Shown: in pieces, positions 15,723-24,753 of the stretch
Position numbering within the stretch: the stretch's first letter is position 1
Layout of the letters: each line of letters starts with the position of its first letter
Assembly: GCA_016873335.1 (NCBI GenBank)
Contig: VGXN01000004.1
Coordinates: forward strand, 1 to 64,000
Reading direction: 5' to 3'
DNA: 64,000 nucleotides
Source of the DNA: Phycisphaerae bacterium
GTDB lineage: Bacteria; Planctomycetota; Phycisphaerae; Phycisphaerales; SM1A02
The notes under the pieces: generated by a model
Databases searched by the model: none
Seen by the model: only the letters and a program-made list of their open reading frames with translations
Told to the model about the DNA's origin: nothing
Position numbers and translations under genes: made by a program

Positions 15723-17753
15723 GTGAGCACACTGGATGCGCGAGCGCAGGTGACTGAACGCACACCCGAAGACGATGCCTCGCAGGGCGGCGCGCGCCTC
15801 GAGCGGCGGCTCTTTGTTGCCCTCTGTGGCGGCATCCTGCTGCTGGTTGCCGCCGTTGGACAGTCGTTCCTCGGCATCGAACCCGCCGTCGCGCAGATCC
15901 CCGCTGTCCTCGGCGCGATCATCCTGACCATCCCGATGGCATTGGGCGCGATCGCCGAGTTGCGCGCCGGACGCCCCTCGAGCGACTCCCTCGCGACGCT
16001 CGCAGTGCTCGCCGCGATGGCGAACCAGCTCTATCTCGCCGCAGGGTTCCTGGCGTTCTTCTTGTGGCTTTCGGAGCTGATCCTGTCGCGCACCGCATGG
16101 GGCGCGCAGCGCGCGATCCGTGAACTGCTCGAACTCACGCCTGATGTTGCGCGCATCGTCGAAAGCGATGGCACCGAGCGCGAAGTGCGCCGACGTGCGC
16201 TGTCGGTCGGTCAACTGGTGCGCGTGCGGCCTGGCGAAAACCTGCCTGCGGACGGGCGCATCACGCGCGGCACCACGAGCATCAATCAGGCATCGCTGAC
16301 AGGCGAAGCGGTCCCCATTGAAGCGCAGGCGGGCAGCGAGGTGTATGCAGGCACCACGAATCTCACTGGGCAGATCGACATCGAGGTGACCGCCGTCGCC
16401 GGCGAGACGACCATCGGAAAGGTTGAATCGCTCATCCGCGAGGCGGAAAACTCCCGCAGCGATCGACAGGAGATGATTGAACGGCTTGCGGCGTACTACG
16501 TGCCCGTGGTGCTGATGGTGGCCGGGCTCGTCTGGTTCTTCACGACCAAGAGCGCATCGGCGGATGTGCGCAGCCAAGCGGCGGTGCGTGCGATCACCGT
16601 TCTGGTGGTGACCTGCCCCGGTGCACTGCTCATCTCGCATCCGACCGCGATGGTGGCCGCCTTTGCCGCAGCGGCGCGGCTCGGGATCATGATCAAGCAG
16701 ACTCGAACGCTCGAGGAAGCTGCGCGCATCGACACCGTGGTGATGGACAAGACGGGCACGCTGACAACGGGGCGTTTCTCCGTCAGTCGGCTCGCGCCTG
16801 CGGAGGGCGCGGAGGGCGCCGCTCTGCTGCAAGCGGCTGCGGACTGCGAACAATCCAGCAATCATCCGCTTGCGCGCAGCATCCTTGAGACGGCACAGCG
16901 CGCGCGCATCGTCCCTTCGGCCATCGAGACATACGAGGAAATCCATGGTCGTGGCGTGCTCGCCCGAACAAAGGCGGGCACTGTGCTGCACGCGGGGCGT
17001 TCACAGTGGATTGCCGAACTGAATCCAGGCGCGGCGGCGCAGATCAAGCAGGTCGAAGAGCGAACCGAAGGAATGTCGAGCGTGCACGTCATGCAGGACG
17101 GGCGTTACCTCGGTGCTGTTGGGCTTGAAGACAAGCTTCGACAGCACGCTGCCGAGGCGGTCAGCCGACTGCGTCAGCTCGGCGTCCGACGCGTCTGCAT
17201 CTTCACGGGCGACCGACTCGGCGTCGCACAGCGAGTGGGCGAGTCGGTTGGTGTCGACACGATCGAGGCGGAGTGCCTCCCCGAAGAAAAGCACGAGGAA
17301 CTGAAGTACCTGATTCGCCGTGGAAATCGCGTGCTTGTGGTGGGCGATGGCATCAACGACGGTCCGATCCTCGCCAGCGCGGATGTGGGTGTCGCGATGG
17401 GATTGTCGGGATCGGACATCGCCACGAACAGCGCGGGCGTTGCGCTGATGAACGAGGATCTGCGTCACATTCCATTCCTCGTGGAACTCGCTTCGAAGGC
17501 GAAGGGCATCATCGCGGCGAACATCGGCGTCAGCCTGCTGCTTGCGACCATTGGACTTGCGCTTGCTGCCACCGGGCAAATCGACATCTGGGTGACCCCG
17601 TTCTACCAAGCCGCCGCCTACATCTTCGTGATCGCCAACAGCCTTCGGCTCGTGCGGTTTGGCGAGGAGTATGCCGATACCGAGGAGATTCGGCGCGCAA
17701 CGCAAACGACACTTGCTCCGAAGCCGATTCGTGCGGCGCAGCGCGCCGGCTGA
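15723..17753 (+). CDS. heavy-metal-type P-type ATPase with CPG membrane motif
   Basis: 676-residue P1B-like cation pump without an N-terminal metal-binding (HMA) domain. Transmembrane segments lie near residues 33-52, 58-80 and 92-122, followed by the actuator domain (SLTGEAVPIE). Segments follow at about 260-276 and 285-310, the P/N domains with phosphorylated D342 (DKTGTLT), nucleotide-binding HP (SSNHPLARS) and GDGIND, and finally a C-terminal pair. The intramembrane motif that is normally CPC/SPC/TPC reads C298-P299-G300, so the metal specificity is unclear. The GTG start at 15723 has a good ribosome site (AAAGGAG, 7 nt spacing), and TAACCT at 15657-15662 could be its -10. Its stop abuts the stop of the convergent aldolase gene with no base between. 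Confidence 0.85.
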   Translation: MSTLDARAQVTERTPEDDASQGGARLERRLFVALCGGILLLVAAVGQSFLGIEPAVAQIPAVLGAIILTIPMALGAIAELRAGRPSSDSLATLAVLAAMANQLYLAAGFLAFFLWLSELILSRTAWGAQRAIRELLELTPDVARIVESDGTEREVRRRALSVGQLVRVRPGENLPADGRITRGTTSINQASLTGEAVPIEAQAGSEVYAGTTNLTGQIDIEVTAVAGETTIGKVESLIREAENSRSDRQEMIERLAAYYVPVVLMVAGLVWFFTTKSASADVRSQAAVRAITVLVVTCPGALLISHPTAMVAAFAAAARLGIMIKQTRTLEEAARIDTVVMDKTGTLTTGRFSVSRLAPAEGAEGAALLQAAADCEQSSNHPLARSILETAQRARIVPSAIETYEEIHGRGVLARTKAGTVLHAGRSQWIAELNPGAAAQIKQVEERTEGMSSVHVMQDGRYLGAVGLEDKLRQHAAEAVSRLRQLGVRRVCIFTGDRLGVAQRVGESVGVDTIEAECLPEEKHEELKYLIRRGNRVLVVGDGINDGPILASADVGVAMGLSGSDIATNSAGVALMNEDLRHIPFLVELASKAKGIIAANIGVSLLLATIGLALAATGQIDIWVTPFYQAAAYIFVIANSLRLVRFGEEYADTEEIRRATQTTLAPKPIRAAQRAG

Positions 17754-18851
17754 TCAGGCGATCGTCACCGCGGGATCGAGATAGACATTCTGGATCGCGT
17801 TCAACAAGCGAACGCCCTCCGCCATCGGGCGCTGGAACGCCTTGCGACCCGAGATGAGTCCCGTGCCGCCTGCGCGCTTGTTGATCACAGCCGTTCGCAC
17901 AGCCTCGGCAAGGTCGTTGCCTCCGCTGCTTGCGCCACCTGAATTGATGAGCCCACTGCGCCCGCTGAAGCAGTTGAGCACCTGATAGCGAGTCAGATCG
18001 ATCGGGTGATCGCTGCACAACTCGGTGTACATGCGCTTGTCGAACTTCCCGTAGCTCGAACCGCCCATGTTGAGCGCCTCGTAGCCGCCGTTGCAGTCCG
18101 CCTGCTTCTGCTTGATGATGTCCGCCTGGATCGTGACGCCCAGGTGGTTCGCCTGCCCCGTCAGATCGGCGCTCGTGTGGAAGTCGCGACCATCCTTCAC
18201 GAAAGCCTTGTTCCGGAGATAACACCAGAGCACGGTCACCATCCCGAGTTGATGCGCTTCGTGGAACGCCTCCGCCACTTCGACGATCTCACGGTCGGCA
18301 TCCTCGGATCCGAAGTAGATCGTCGCACCCACGGCGGCTGCACCAAGGTTCCAAGCCTCGCGTACCGACCCGAAGAGGATCTGCTTATGCTGATTGGGAC
18401 AGGTGAGCAACTCGTTGTGGTTGATCTTCACAAGGAACGGGATCTTGTGCGCATAGGTACGCGCAACGCTGCCGAAGACACCGAACGTCGTCGCGACCGC
18501 ATTGCATCCGCCTTCGATCGCAAGTTTGATGATGTTGCCGCCGTCGAAGTAGAGCGGATTGCGGGCAAAGCTCGCGCCTGCCGAGTGCTCGATCCCCTGA
18601 TCCACGGGAAGGATGCTGCAGTAGCCGGTCCCGGCGAGTCGGCCATGCCCGAAGATCGCCTGCATGTTGCGGATGACCTGGGGATTGCGGTCGGTCTGCA
18701 GGAATGTGCGGTCGATGAAGTCGGGACCTGGCAAGTGCAGCAGATCACGGCTGACTTTGGCCTTGAAGGTCAACAGCGCCTGCGCTTCCGCACCCAAGAT
18801 CGACTCGGTGGTGGATGCTGCTGGAGATGGGCGGGCTGGTGCTTGCGTCAT
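17754..18851 (-). CDS. fbaB: class I fructose-bisphosphate aldolase (DhnA/FbaB type)
   Basis: Glycolytic/gluconeogenic aldol cleavage of fructose-1,6-bisphosphate by a Schiff-base mechanism. The 365-residue product matches the DhnA family: [14 protein letters not shown] near the N terminus, [45 protein letters not shown] (phosphate binding), and [12 protein letters not shown]. An N-terminal 20-residue Ala/Pro/Thr extension precedes the domain. ATG at 18851 is preceded by AAGGAG with 7 nt spacing, one of the few clear Shine-Dalgarno sites here; TATCTT at 18894-18889 may be the -10, giving a conventional leader of about 30 nt. Confidence 0.93.
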   Translation of the reverse strand: MTQAPARPSPAASTTESILGAEAQALLTFKAKVSRDLLHLPGPDFIDRTFLQTDRNPQVIRNMQAIFGHGRLAGTGYCSILPVDQGIEHSAGASFARNPLYFDGGNIIKLAIEGGCNAVATTFGVFGSVARTYAHKIPFLVKINHNELLTCPNQHKQILFGSVREAWNLGAAAVGATIYFGSEDADREIVEVAEAFHEAHQLGMVTVLWCYLRNKAFVKDGRDFHTSADLTGQANHLGVTIQADIIKQKQADCNGGYEALNMGGSSYGKFDKRMYTELCSDHPIDLTRYQVLNCFSGRSGLINSGGASSGGNDLAEAVRTAVINKRAGGTGLISGRKAFQRPMAEGVRLLNAIQNVYLDPAVTIA

Positions 18852-18918
18852 GGTGGACTCCTTGTGGATGGTGCGAAACCTCCGTGCAAAGATAGCCGAC
18901 AGCGATCACAATGCCGCC

Positions 18919-19893
18919 ATGCTCTATGCGGGGATCGATGAGGCCGGATATGGACCGCTGCTTGGTCCACTGTGTGTGGGCTGCTCTGCTTGGCAGATCG
19001 ATGGCAGCGACGACATCGCCGCTCCGCCCGATCTTTGGAAGCGCATGAAGACTTCCGTCTGCCGAAAGGCACGCGATCGGCAAGGACGCATCGCCATCAA
19101 CGACAGCAAACAGCTGAAGGGAACGGGTGCGGGCGGGCGGCATCCGCTTGCGGATATCGAGCGCGGCGTTCTCGCCGTGCTCTGTGCAATCCACGGTGCG
19201 CCATGCACGACAGATACGGACGTCTTTGATCGGCTCGGCAGCGCCGCGCCGCCCGACTCGGAGCCGTGGTACGCGGGGCGCGTTCCCCTGCCCTGCGCAT
19301 GTGATGCACCGCATCTGTCGCTCGGAGCAAGCATGCTCCGCCGCTCTCTTGAGAACGCGGGCATTCGATTGGATGGGCTGCACTGTGCGGCAGTCGACGC
19401 AGGCCCCATCAACGATGCCGCGCGCCGCGGCGCGGTGAAGTCGAGCCTTCCGTGGACATTGGTGATGCAACACGCCCACCGACTCCGCGCTGCACCGGGT
19501 GGCAGTCTGTTGCGAGTGGCAGTCGACCGCCAAGGCGGGCGAATGCGGCATGTCGCTGAACTGCTGCGTGAGTTTCCAAACGACCGCCTGACCATCGAGC
19601 GGGAGGATGAAACGGAAAGTCGCTATCGCCTTGTGGGGCCGCTCGGCGTCCTGGTGATCTCGTTCACTGTCGACGCGGAGGCGGTTCACCTGCCCGTTGC
19701 GCTCGCGTCGATGACGGCAAAGTACGTCCGTGAACTGTGGATGCAGCGGCTGAACCGGTTCTTCACATCGCGCGTGGAGGGGCTCGAGCCGACCGCCGGC
19801 TATGTCACCGATGGACGGCGTTTCATGGACAGAATCCGCCCTGCGCTCGACCGCGACGGCATCGACTGCACGCGTTTGGTGCGATCGATTTAG
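18919..19893 (+). CDS. ribonuclease HII-like protein with altered GYG motif
   Basis: 324 residues. The N terminus [16 protein letters not shown] matches the RNase HII catalytic motif (D7, E8), but the RNA/DNA-junction-sensing G-R/K-G is [12 protein letters not shown] aligns with the family's DSK-L element. [12 protein letters not shown] aligns with the S-I-x-A-K-x-x-R-D helix, with Glu in place of the last catalytic Asp. The protein is about 100 residues longer than RNase HII because of an insert between these motifs. ATG at 18919 is chosen because the catalytic motif begins six residues later; in-frame upstream starts would add unrelated residues, and no clear Shine-Dalgarno or close -10 is seen. 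It may be a nuclease with changed substrate choice. Confidence 0.65.
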   Translation: MLYAGIDEAGYGPLLGPLCVGCSAWQIDGSDDIAAPPDLWKRMKTSVCRKARDRQGRIAINDSKQLKGTGAGGRHPLADIERGVLAVLCAIHGAPCTTDTDVFDRLGSAAPPDSEPWYAGRVPLPCACDAPHLSLGASMLRRSLENAGIRLDGLHCAAVDAGPINDAARRGAVKSSLPWTLVMQHAHRLRAAPGGSLLRVAVDRQGGRMRHVAELLREFPNDRLTIEREDETESRYRLVGPLGVLVISFTVDAEAVHLPVALASMTAKYVRELWMQRLNRFFTSRVEGLEPTAGYVTDGRRFMDRIRPALDRDGIDCTRLVRSI

Positions 19894-19950
19894 GGGCGCT
19901 TTGCCCAACTTTCGCCCGTCAAAACTGCCCTGTGACGGCAGCCATCCTGT

Positions 19951-19978
19951 TTGAAACTTCGTGGGACCCTGCTAGACT
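19951..19978 (+). promoter_or_regulatory. sigma70-type promoter of fusA
   Basis: TTGAAA (19951-19956), a 16 bp spacer and TAGACT (19973-19978) form a good consensus promoter 46 nt before the fusA ATG. The predicted leader of about 40 nt carries GAAGGAAC as ribosome site, a conventional arrangement in contrast to most promoters here. Confidence 0.7.
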
Positions 19979-20024
19979 GCGGGGCTTTCCACCACGGCAC
20001 GCTCTCTCCATCGAAGGAACCCCA

Positions 20025-22139
20025 ATGGCCACCGACCTGAACCGCGTTCGCAACATCGGCATCTGCGCCCATATCGATGCTGGAAAGACCACGGTCACCG
20101 AACGCGTCCTCTTCTACACCGGCAAGATCCACAAGATGGGCGAAGTGCATGAGGGCACCGCCACGATGGACTCGCTGCAGGAAGAGCAGGAGCGCGGCAT
20201 CACGATCCAGTCCGCTGCCACCACCTGCCCGTGGACCCATCAGGGCACGGAGTACAAGATCAATCTGATCGATACCCCGGGCCATGTCGATTTCACCATC
20301 GAAGTGGAGCGCTCACTGCGTGTGCTCGATGGTGCGGTTGCCGTGTTCGACGGCAAGGAAGGTGTGGAGGCGCAGAGCGAGACTGTCTGGCGTCAGGCGG
20401 ACCGTTATGGCGTGCCGCGCCTCTGTCTCATCAACAAGATGGACAAACTCGGCGCGGACTTCGAGTTCTCCTTCGGCTCGATCCTGACGCGCCTTGGTGC
20501 GAACGCTGTCCCTGTCCAGTTCCCCCTCGGCTGGGGCAATGAGTTCAAGGGAATCGTCGATCTGATGTCCATGAAGGCGATGTACTGGTCTGCGGACGAC
20601 GATGGTCAGACCATCCAGGAAGGCGAGATCCCAGAGGAGTGGAAGGAGCAGGCCGAGAAGTGGCGCCACCAGATGATCGAGAAGATCGCCGAGCTCGATG
20701 ATGCGCTCACCGAGAAATACCTCGCGGATCCCGCATCGTTGACGGTTCCCGAGATGAAGGCGGCCCTGCGCAAGGCGACCATCGCCCTGCGCGCGTTCCC
20801 AGTGCTTTGCGGGTCTGCCCTCAAGTACGTGGGCATTCAGCGCGTCCTGGATGCGGTCGTCGACTACTTGCCTTGCCCAACGGAACGCCCCGATGTCGAG
20901 GGCGTCGACAGCAAGGATCCGTCGGTGCGCCTGACGCGTCCGCATTCCGACGCTGCGCCATTCTCCGCGCTCGTCTTCAAGGTCGTGGCGGATGTCGCGG
21001 GAACCCTCACCTACCTGCGCATCTATTCAGGAACGCTGACCAAGGGCATGCGCGTGCTCAACCCGGGCAACGATCGACGCGAGAACGTCTCGCGCCTGTA
21101 CGAGATGCACTCGAAGCACCGCAACGCCCTCGATTCGACGGGCGCCGGACAGATCGTTGCGGTCGTCGGGCTGAAGGACTCCTTCACGGGCGACACACTG
21201 TGCGATCAGGACAACCCGATCATCCTCGAGCGCATGACATTCCCGGAGCCCGTGATCTCGATGTCCATCGAGCCGGTCACCGCCGACGACAAGAAGAAGC
21301 TCGGCGAGGCGCTGACGACGATCCGCCGCGAAGACCCCTCGTTCCGCTCGAACTACAACGAGGAGACCGGCGAGACGATCATCTCGGGCATGGGCGAACT
21401 CCACCTCGAGATCATCAAGAACAAGCTCGTGCGCGACATGAAGATTGGCGTGAACGTCGGCAAGCCGCGTGTGGCGTATCGCGAGACCATCACGGGACGC
21501 GCCGAGAAGGTCCGTGGTCTCTTCAAGAAGCAGACGGGTGGTCGCGGACAGTTCGGTGATGCGGTGGTGAACGTGGCCCCAATCACCAAGGGAGAGGCGG
21601 AAAGCGAAGAACTGGTGATGAAGGATGGCGTGGTGTTCGTCGATGCCATCGCAGGCGGCGTCATCCCGCGCGAGTTCATCCCGAGCGTCGAGTACGGCGC
21701 GCGGCAAGCGGCTGCGAGCGGCATTCTCGGCGGATATCCCGTCATCAATGTCAAGGTGGAACTGGTCTACGGCTCGTACCACGACGTCGACTCCAGCCAG
21801 ATCGCTTTCGAACAGGCTGGTGCGCTCGCCTTCCGCGAGGCGTGCACCAAGGCAGGGTTGGCGCTGCTTGAGCCGATCATGAAGTTGGTCGTCACCACGC
21901 CCGATGAGTTCTTCGGCAACGTCTCCGGTGACATCGCGAGCCGCCGCGGACAGATCGTCGACAGTGAGGTGCGTGGCGTGGTTCGTCTGGTGACCGCCGA
22001 AGTTCCGCTGTCGGAACTCTTCGGCTACACCACGAGCCTCCGCTCGATGAGCCAGGGTCGCGCGAGCAGCAGCATGGAACCGCTGACCTATCGCATCATG
22101 CCCGATCGCCTGAAGGACGAAGTCCTCGCCCAGCAGTGA
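20025..22139 (+). CDS. fusA: translation elongation factor G
   Basis: GTPase that drives ribosomal translocation and, with RRF, ribosome recycling. The 704 residues start at ATG 20025 with AAGGA upstream. The G1 motif is AHIDAGKTT, the switch region [15 protein letters not shown]3 DTPGHVDF and G4 NKMDK. Domains II-V follow, including GMGELHLEI and the C-terminal domain V ([12 protein letters not shown]). It is not in the usual rpsL-rpsG-fusA-tuf cluster. Its stop overlaps the ribD start (TGATG), an unusual pairing. Confidence 0.96.
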   Translation: MATDLNRVRNIGICAHIDAGKTTVTERVLFYTGKIHKMGEVHEGTATMDSLQEEQERGITIQSAATTCPWTHQGTEYKINLIDTPGHVDFTIEVERSLRVLDGAVAVFDGKEGVEAQSETVWRQADRYGVPRLCLINKMDKLGADFEFSFGSILTRLGANAVPVQFPLGWGNEFKGIVDLMSMKAMYWSADDDGQTIQEGEIPEEWKEQAEKWRHQMIEKIAELDDALTEKYLADPASLTVPEMKAALRKATIALRAFPVLCGSALKYVGIQRVLDAVVDYLPCPTERPDVEGVDSKDPSVRLTRPHSDAAPFSALVFKVVADVAGTLTYLRIYSGTLTKGMRVLNPGNDRRENVSRLYEMHSKHRNALDSTGAGQIVAVVGLKDSFTGDTLCDQDNPIILERMTFPEPVISMSIEPVTADDKKKLGEALTTIRREDPSFRSNYNEETGETIISGMGELHLEIIKNKLVRDMKIGVNVGKPRVAYRETITGRAEKVRGLFKKQTGGRGQFGDAVVNVAPITKGEAESEELVMKDGVVFVDAIAGGVIPREFIPSVEYGARQAAASGILGGYPVINVKVELVYGSYHDVDSSQIAFEQAGALAFREACTKAGLALLEPIMKLVVTTPDEFFGNVSGDIASRRGQIVDSEVRGVVRLVTAEVPLSELFGYTTSLRSMSQGRASSSMEPLTYRIMPDRLKDEVLAQQ

Positions 22140-23323
22140 TGGACGGCGGCAACGGAGCGCCGCGAACTGTGACGAGCACACCGCCGCCCCGCACAAGCAA
22201 GTCGCGTGCGCAGGTGTTGTTGGATCGTGCGGCGCGGCTGGCACTTCGCGGTCACGGGGCGGTTGAACCAAACCCGATGGTTGGGTGCGTCCTGCTCGCA
22301 CACGATGGCAGCATCGCTGCCGTCGCGCATCACCGCGCGCTTGGCGGCGCCCATGCCGAGGCCGCCGCGCTCCTGCAGGCAGGTGAACGCGCCCGAGGCG
22401 GCACGGCGCTCATCACACTCGAACCCTGCGACCATCATGGTCGAACACCCCCCTGCTCGCTGGCGCTCTGCCGTGCGGGCGTGCGCGAGGTGATCTACGG
22501 CGAGTCTGATCCGAACCCAGCCGCGGCGGGCGGCGCAGCGCGGCTGCGCAGGAGCGGCATCGATGTCTGGCAGTGCTCGACGGCGTGGACGCGCTGGCTG
22601 CACGCACCCTTTTCCCTCCGCGTACGGGAACGGCGCCCGTGGGTCATCGCCAAGTGGGCGCAGGACCGCACGGGGGCCACGGCCGTGCGTGCCGGCACGG
22701 ATCGTTGGATCAGTTCACTGCGTTGCCGCGCGATGGTGCACCGTGAACGCGCACGCGTCGATGCCGTGCTGGTTGGCATCGGCACGGTGCTCACCGATGA
22801 CCCGCATCTGCTTCCTCGGGTCCCTGTGCGCAGACGGACCCCGCTGCGTGCGGTGATCGATCCCTTTCTCGATGTGCCGCTGCACTCGCAGTTGGTGCGC
22901 ACGGTCAGCGATGGACCGGTGACCGTGTTCACAACAGCCGATGCGCTCAGCGCGCGCCCAGATGCGGCGCAGCGGCTTCGGCAAACTGGCGTGGTCGTTC
23001 GCCCGCTTCTTCCAGATGCGCCAGGCCCGTCGCCCCTGCGCGGCGTGTCCGAACACGGCCTTCGCGGTTGTCTTGAAGCGCTTGGCGCGGATGGAGTATC
23101 GACCGTGCTTTGTGAGGGTGGTGCCCGGCTCATTGGCGCACTGTTCGCCGCAGACCTTGTCGATGATGCGTGGGTGTTCACCTCGTCCCACGCGCTCGAA
23201 TGCCCAGCGCCTGATCCGCGGCAGATCGACTTCCCCAAGGGCGATGCCTTTTCACTGCATGCGTCGGTCATGCGCAGCAGCGACCGTGTGGAGTGCTGGC
23301 GACGAACGCGTCAAGGCACCTGA
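22139..23323 (+). CDS. ribD: riboflavin biosynthesis protein RibD
   Basis: Bifunctional diaminohydroxyphosphoribosylaminopyrimidine deaminase and 5-amino-6-(5-phosphoribosylamino)uracil reductase. The 394 residues split into a zinc deaminase domain (EPNPMVGCVL, H72-A73-E74, and PCDHHGRTPPC with C97 and C106) and a C-terminal reductase domain of the RibD_C/DHFR-like type (DAVLVGIGTVLTDDPHL, VLCEGGARLIGALF). ATG at 22139 overlaps the fusA stop as TGATG; a GTG one codon earlier is the alternative. The 3' end overlaps the convergent DUF4340 gene by 13 bp. Confidence 0.93.
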   Translation: MDGGNGAPRTVTSTPPPRTSKSRAQVLLDRAARLALRGHGAVEPNPMVGCVLLAHDGSIAAVAHHRALGGAHAEAAALLQAGERARGGTALITLEPCDHHGRTPPCSLALCRAGVREVIYGESDPNPAAAGGAARLRRSGIDVWQCSTAWTRWLHAPFSLRVRERRPWVIAKWAQDRTGATAVRAGTDRWISSLRCRAMVHRERARVDAVLVGIGTVLTDDPHLLPRVPVRRRTPLRAVIDPFLDVPLHSQLVRTVSDGPVTVFTTADALSARPDAAQRLRQTGVVVRPLLPDAPGPSPLRGVSEHGLRGCLEALGADGVSTVLCEGGARLIGALFAADLVDDAWVFTSSHALECPAPDPRQIDFPKGDAFSLHASVMRSSDRVECWRRTRQGT

Positions 23324-24753
23324 TCGGTCGGCGGCACAACGGGGTTCATGCGCTGCGCAGCAGGCATGCAGGACTGCGCATCGAGCCGAAGTCCGAACGA
23401 CGATGGATGGATCCGCAGGACACCACTTCCATCATCGATGCCAAACCGTCCATTGTTTCGCTCCTGCACGACCGACAGTGCGGCGAGTTCTCTCCCGTCG
23501 AATGACTCAGCGACGATCCGACCTGCAACCAAATCAGCCGATGGTCGCTCAAGCGTCAACTCGGATGCTCGCGCCTTGCACAGTTTGGCGAGCAGCGATT
23601 CTGCTGCCGCCTTGTCCGCCTTCGACTCGCCTTGTGCGTTCACCACCCTCCAATCGCCGGCGCTCCGCTGCAGCCGCCAGTTCTCCCCGCCGATCGGCTC
23701 GAAGCGAAGCGCGGCAATGTCCTCGGCCCGGCAACCCGTTGCGGTCGGATCCACCAGCAACAGCCCAATCGGTACCGCTGCCGCAACCGCCGTCGCATCG
23801 AGTTCGAGCACCGCCTCCGGTCGCTGCGTCAGGCGCGCAAACCGCTCGGCCGCGCCGCTGCGCACAGGCGACCCGATCTCAAGCCGCTCCACGTCATCGA
23901 GGCGCGTGACGCTCCCATCGGAAGCGACGGACTGCCGCTGACTGTGAACTTCCACCATGGTGGTCGGTCGATCGAGGCCGAACGGCAGCAGTTCGGTGGG
24001 ATTGTCCGCAACGAATCCGCTTGTCTGCGCGCGCTCAAGAGCCTCGAGCCATCGCTCGATCGCTCCTCGGTCGGCGCGCGTGTTGAGCGGTGACACGAGG
24101 CGCCACTGCGGACCTTCGCGGACCACCTCGATGCGCTCGACGCCACCTTGCGTCCGTTGCTCGCACACAAGCCGAGTGCACTCGACATCAGCACGCGAAA
24201 AGAGGAACGGCGTTCGCCACTGACGGAAGTCGCCAAGCAGTGCCGCATCATGGAAGGTGGAACGCGCAACACGCGGCATCGGATCCGCATCCGTGCACAT
24301 CCAAGCGAAGCCAGCGGGAAGTCGAGCACCCAGGCGCAGCGTCAATGCGCCAGCGCCCCAACCGAACTCCACCGTCGGCGCCTCGGGCGTCAGTCCGGTC
24401 GCGATCATCGTGTCATCCGCCGCAGCAACCGCAGCACTCTCGCGAATCTGCACCTCCGCCGCGCGAGCAACCAACGCATCGACCTCCGCATCCTGCATCG
24501 GAAACTCGAATGGCTTCGACTGCCACCAGCGCCCATCACGGCGGACGAACTCGATGACGTTCTCCGCCCCGCGGCGGACGGTCACGCGCTGCACATCTGC
24601 CCAAGGCACGGATCCCTCGCTGATCATGCGCCGCAGCCCACCGACCGAATCCTCCTGCGCACTTCCAGACTGCGATGCGAACCAGACAACCACCGCCAGC
24701 GATGCGAGGATCACAGCGACGATCCAGAGGCGCAGGAGCGGTCGCCCCATCAT
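23311..24753 (-). CDS. DUF4340 domain-containing protein
   Basis: 480-residue protein with one N-terminal membrane anchor (LLRLWIVAVILASLAVVVWFA, about residues 5-24) and a periplasmic body of repeated beta-rich DUF4340-type modules (VTRRGAENVIEFVR-like strands such as RVTVRRGAENVIEFVR, WWQSKPFEFPM, WRLVSPLNTRAD, WRVVNAQGESKAD). Such proteins accompany GldA/GldFG-like ABC transporters as an envelope component. The start overlaps the stop of the upstream permease gene (ATGATG), with 24753 or 24750 possible. Third and last gene of the transporter operon. Function beyond association is unknown. Confidence 0.8.
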   Translation of the reverse strand: MMGRPLLRLWIVAVILASLAVVVWFASQSGSAQEDSVGGLRRMISEGSVPWADVQRVTVRRGAENVIEFVRRDGRWWQSKPFEFPMQDAEVDALVARAAEVQIRESAAVAAADDTMIATGLTPEAPTVEFGWGAGALTLRLGARLPAGFAWMCTDADPMPRVARSTFHDAALLGDFRQWRTPFLFSRADVECTRLVCEQRTQGGVERIEVVREGPQWRLVSPLNTRADRGAIERWLEALERAQTSGFVADNPTELLPFGLDRPTTMVEVHSQRQSVASDGSVTRLDDVERLEIGSPVRSGAAERFARLTQRPEAVLELDATAVAAAVPIGLLLVDPTATGCRAEDIAALRFEPIGGENWRLQRSAGDWRVVNAQGESKADKAAAESLLAKLCKARASELTLERPSADLVAGRIVAESFDGRELAALSVVQERNNGRFGIDDGSGVLRIHPSSFGLRLDAQSCMPAAQRMNPVVPPTDQVP

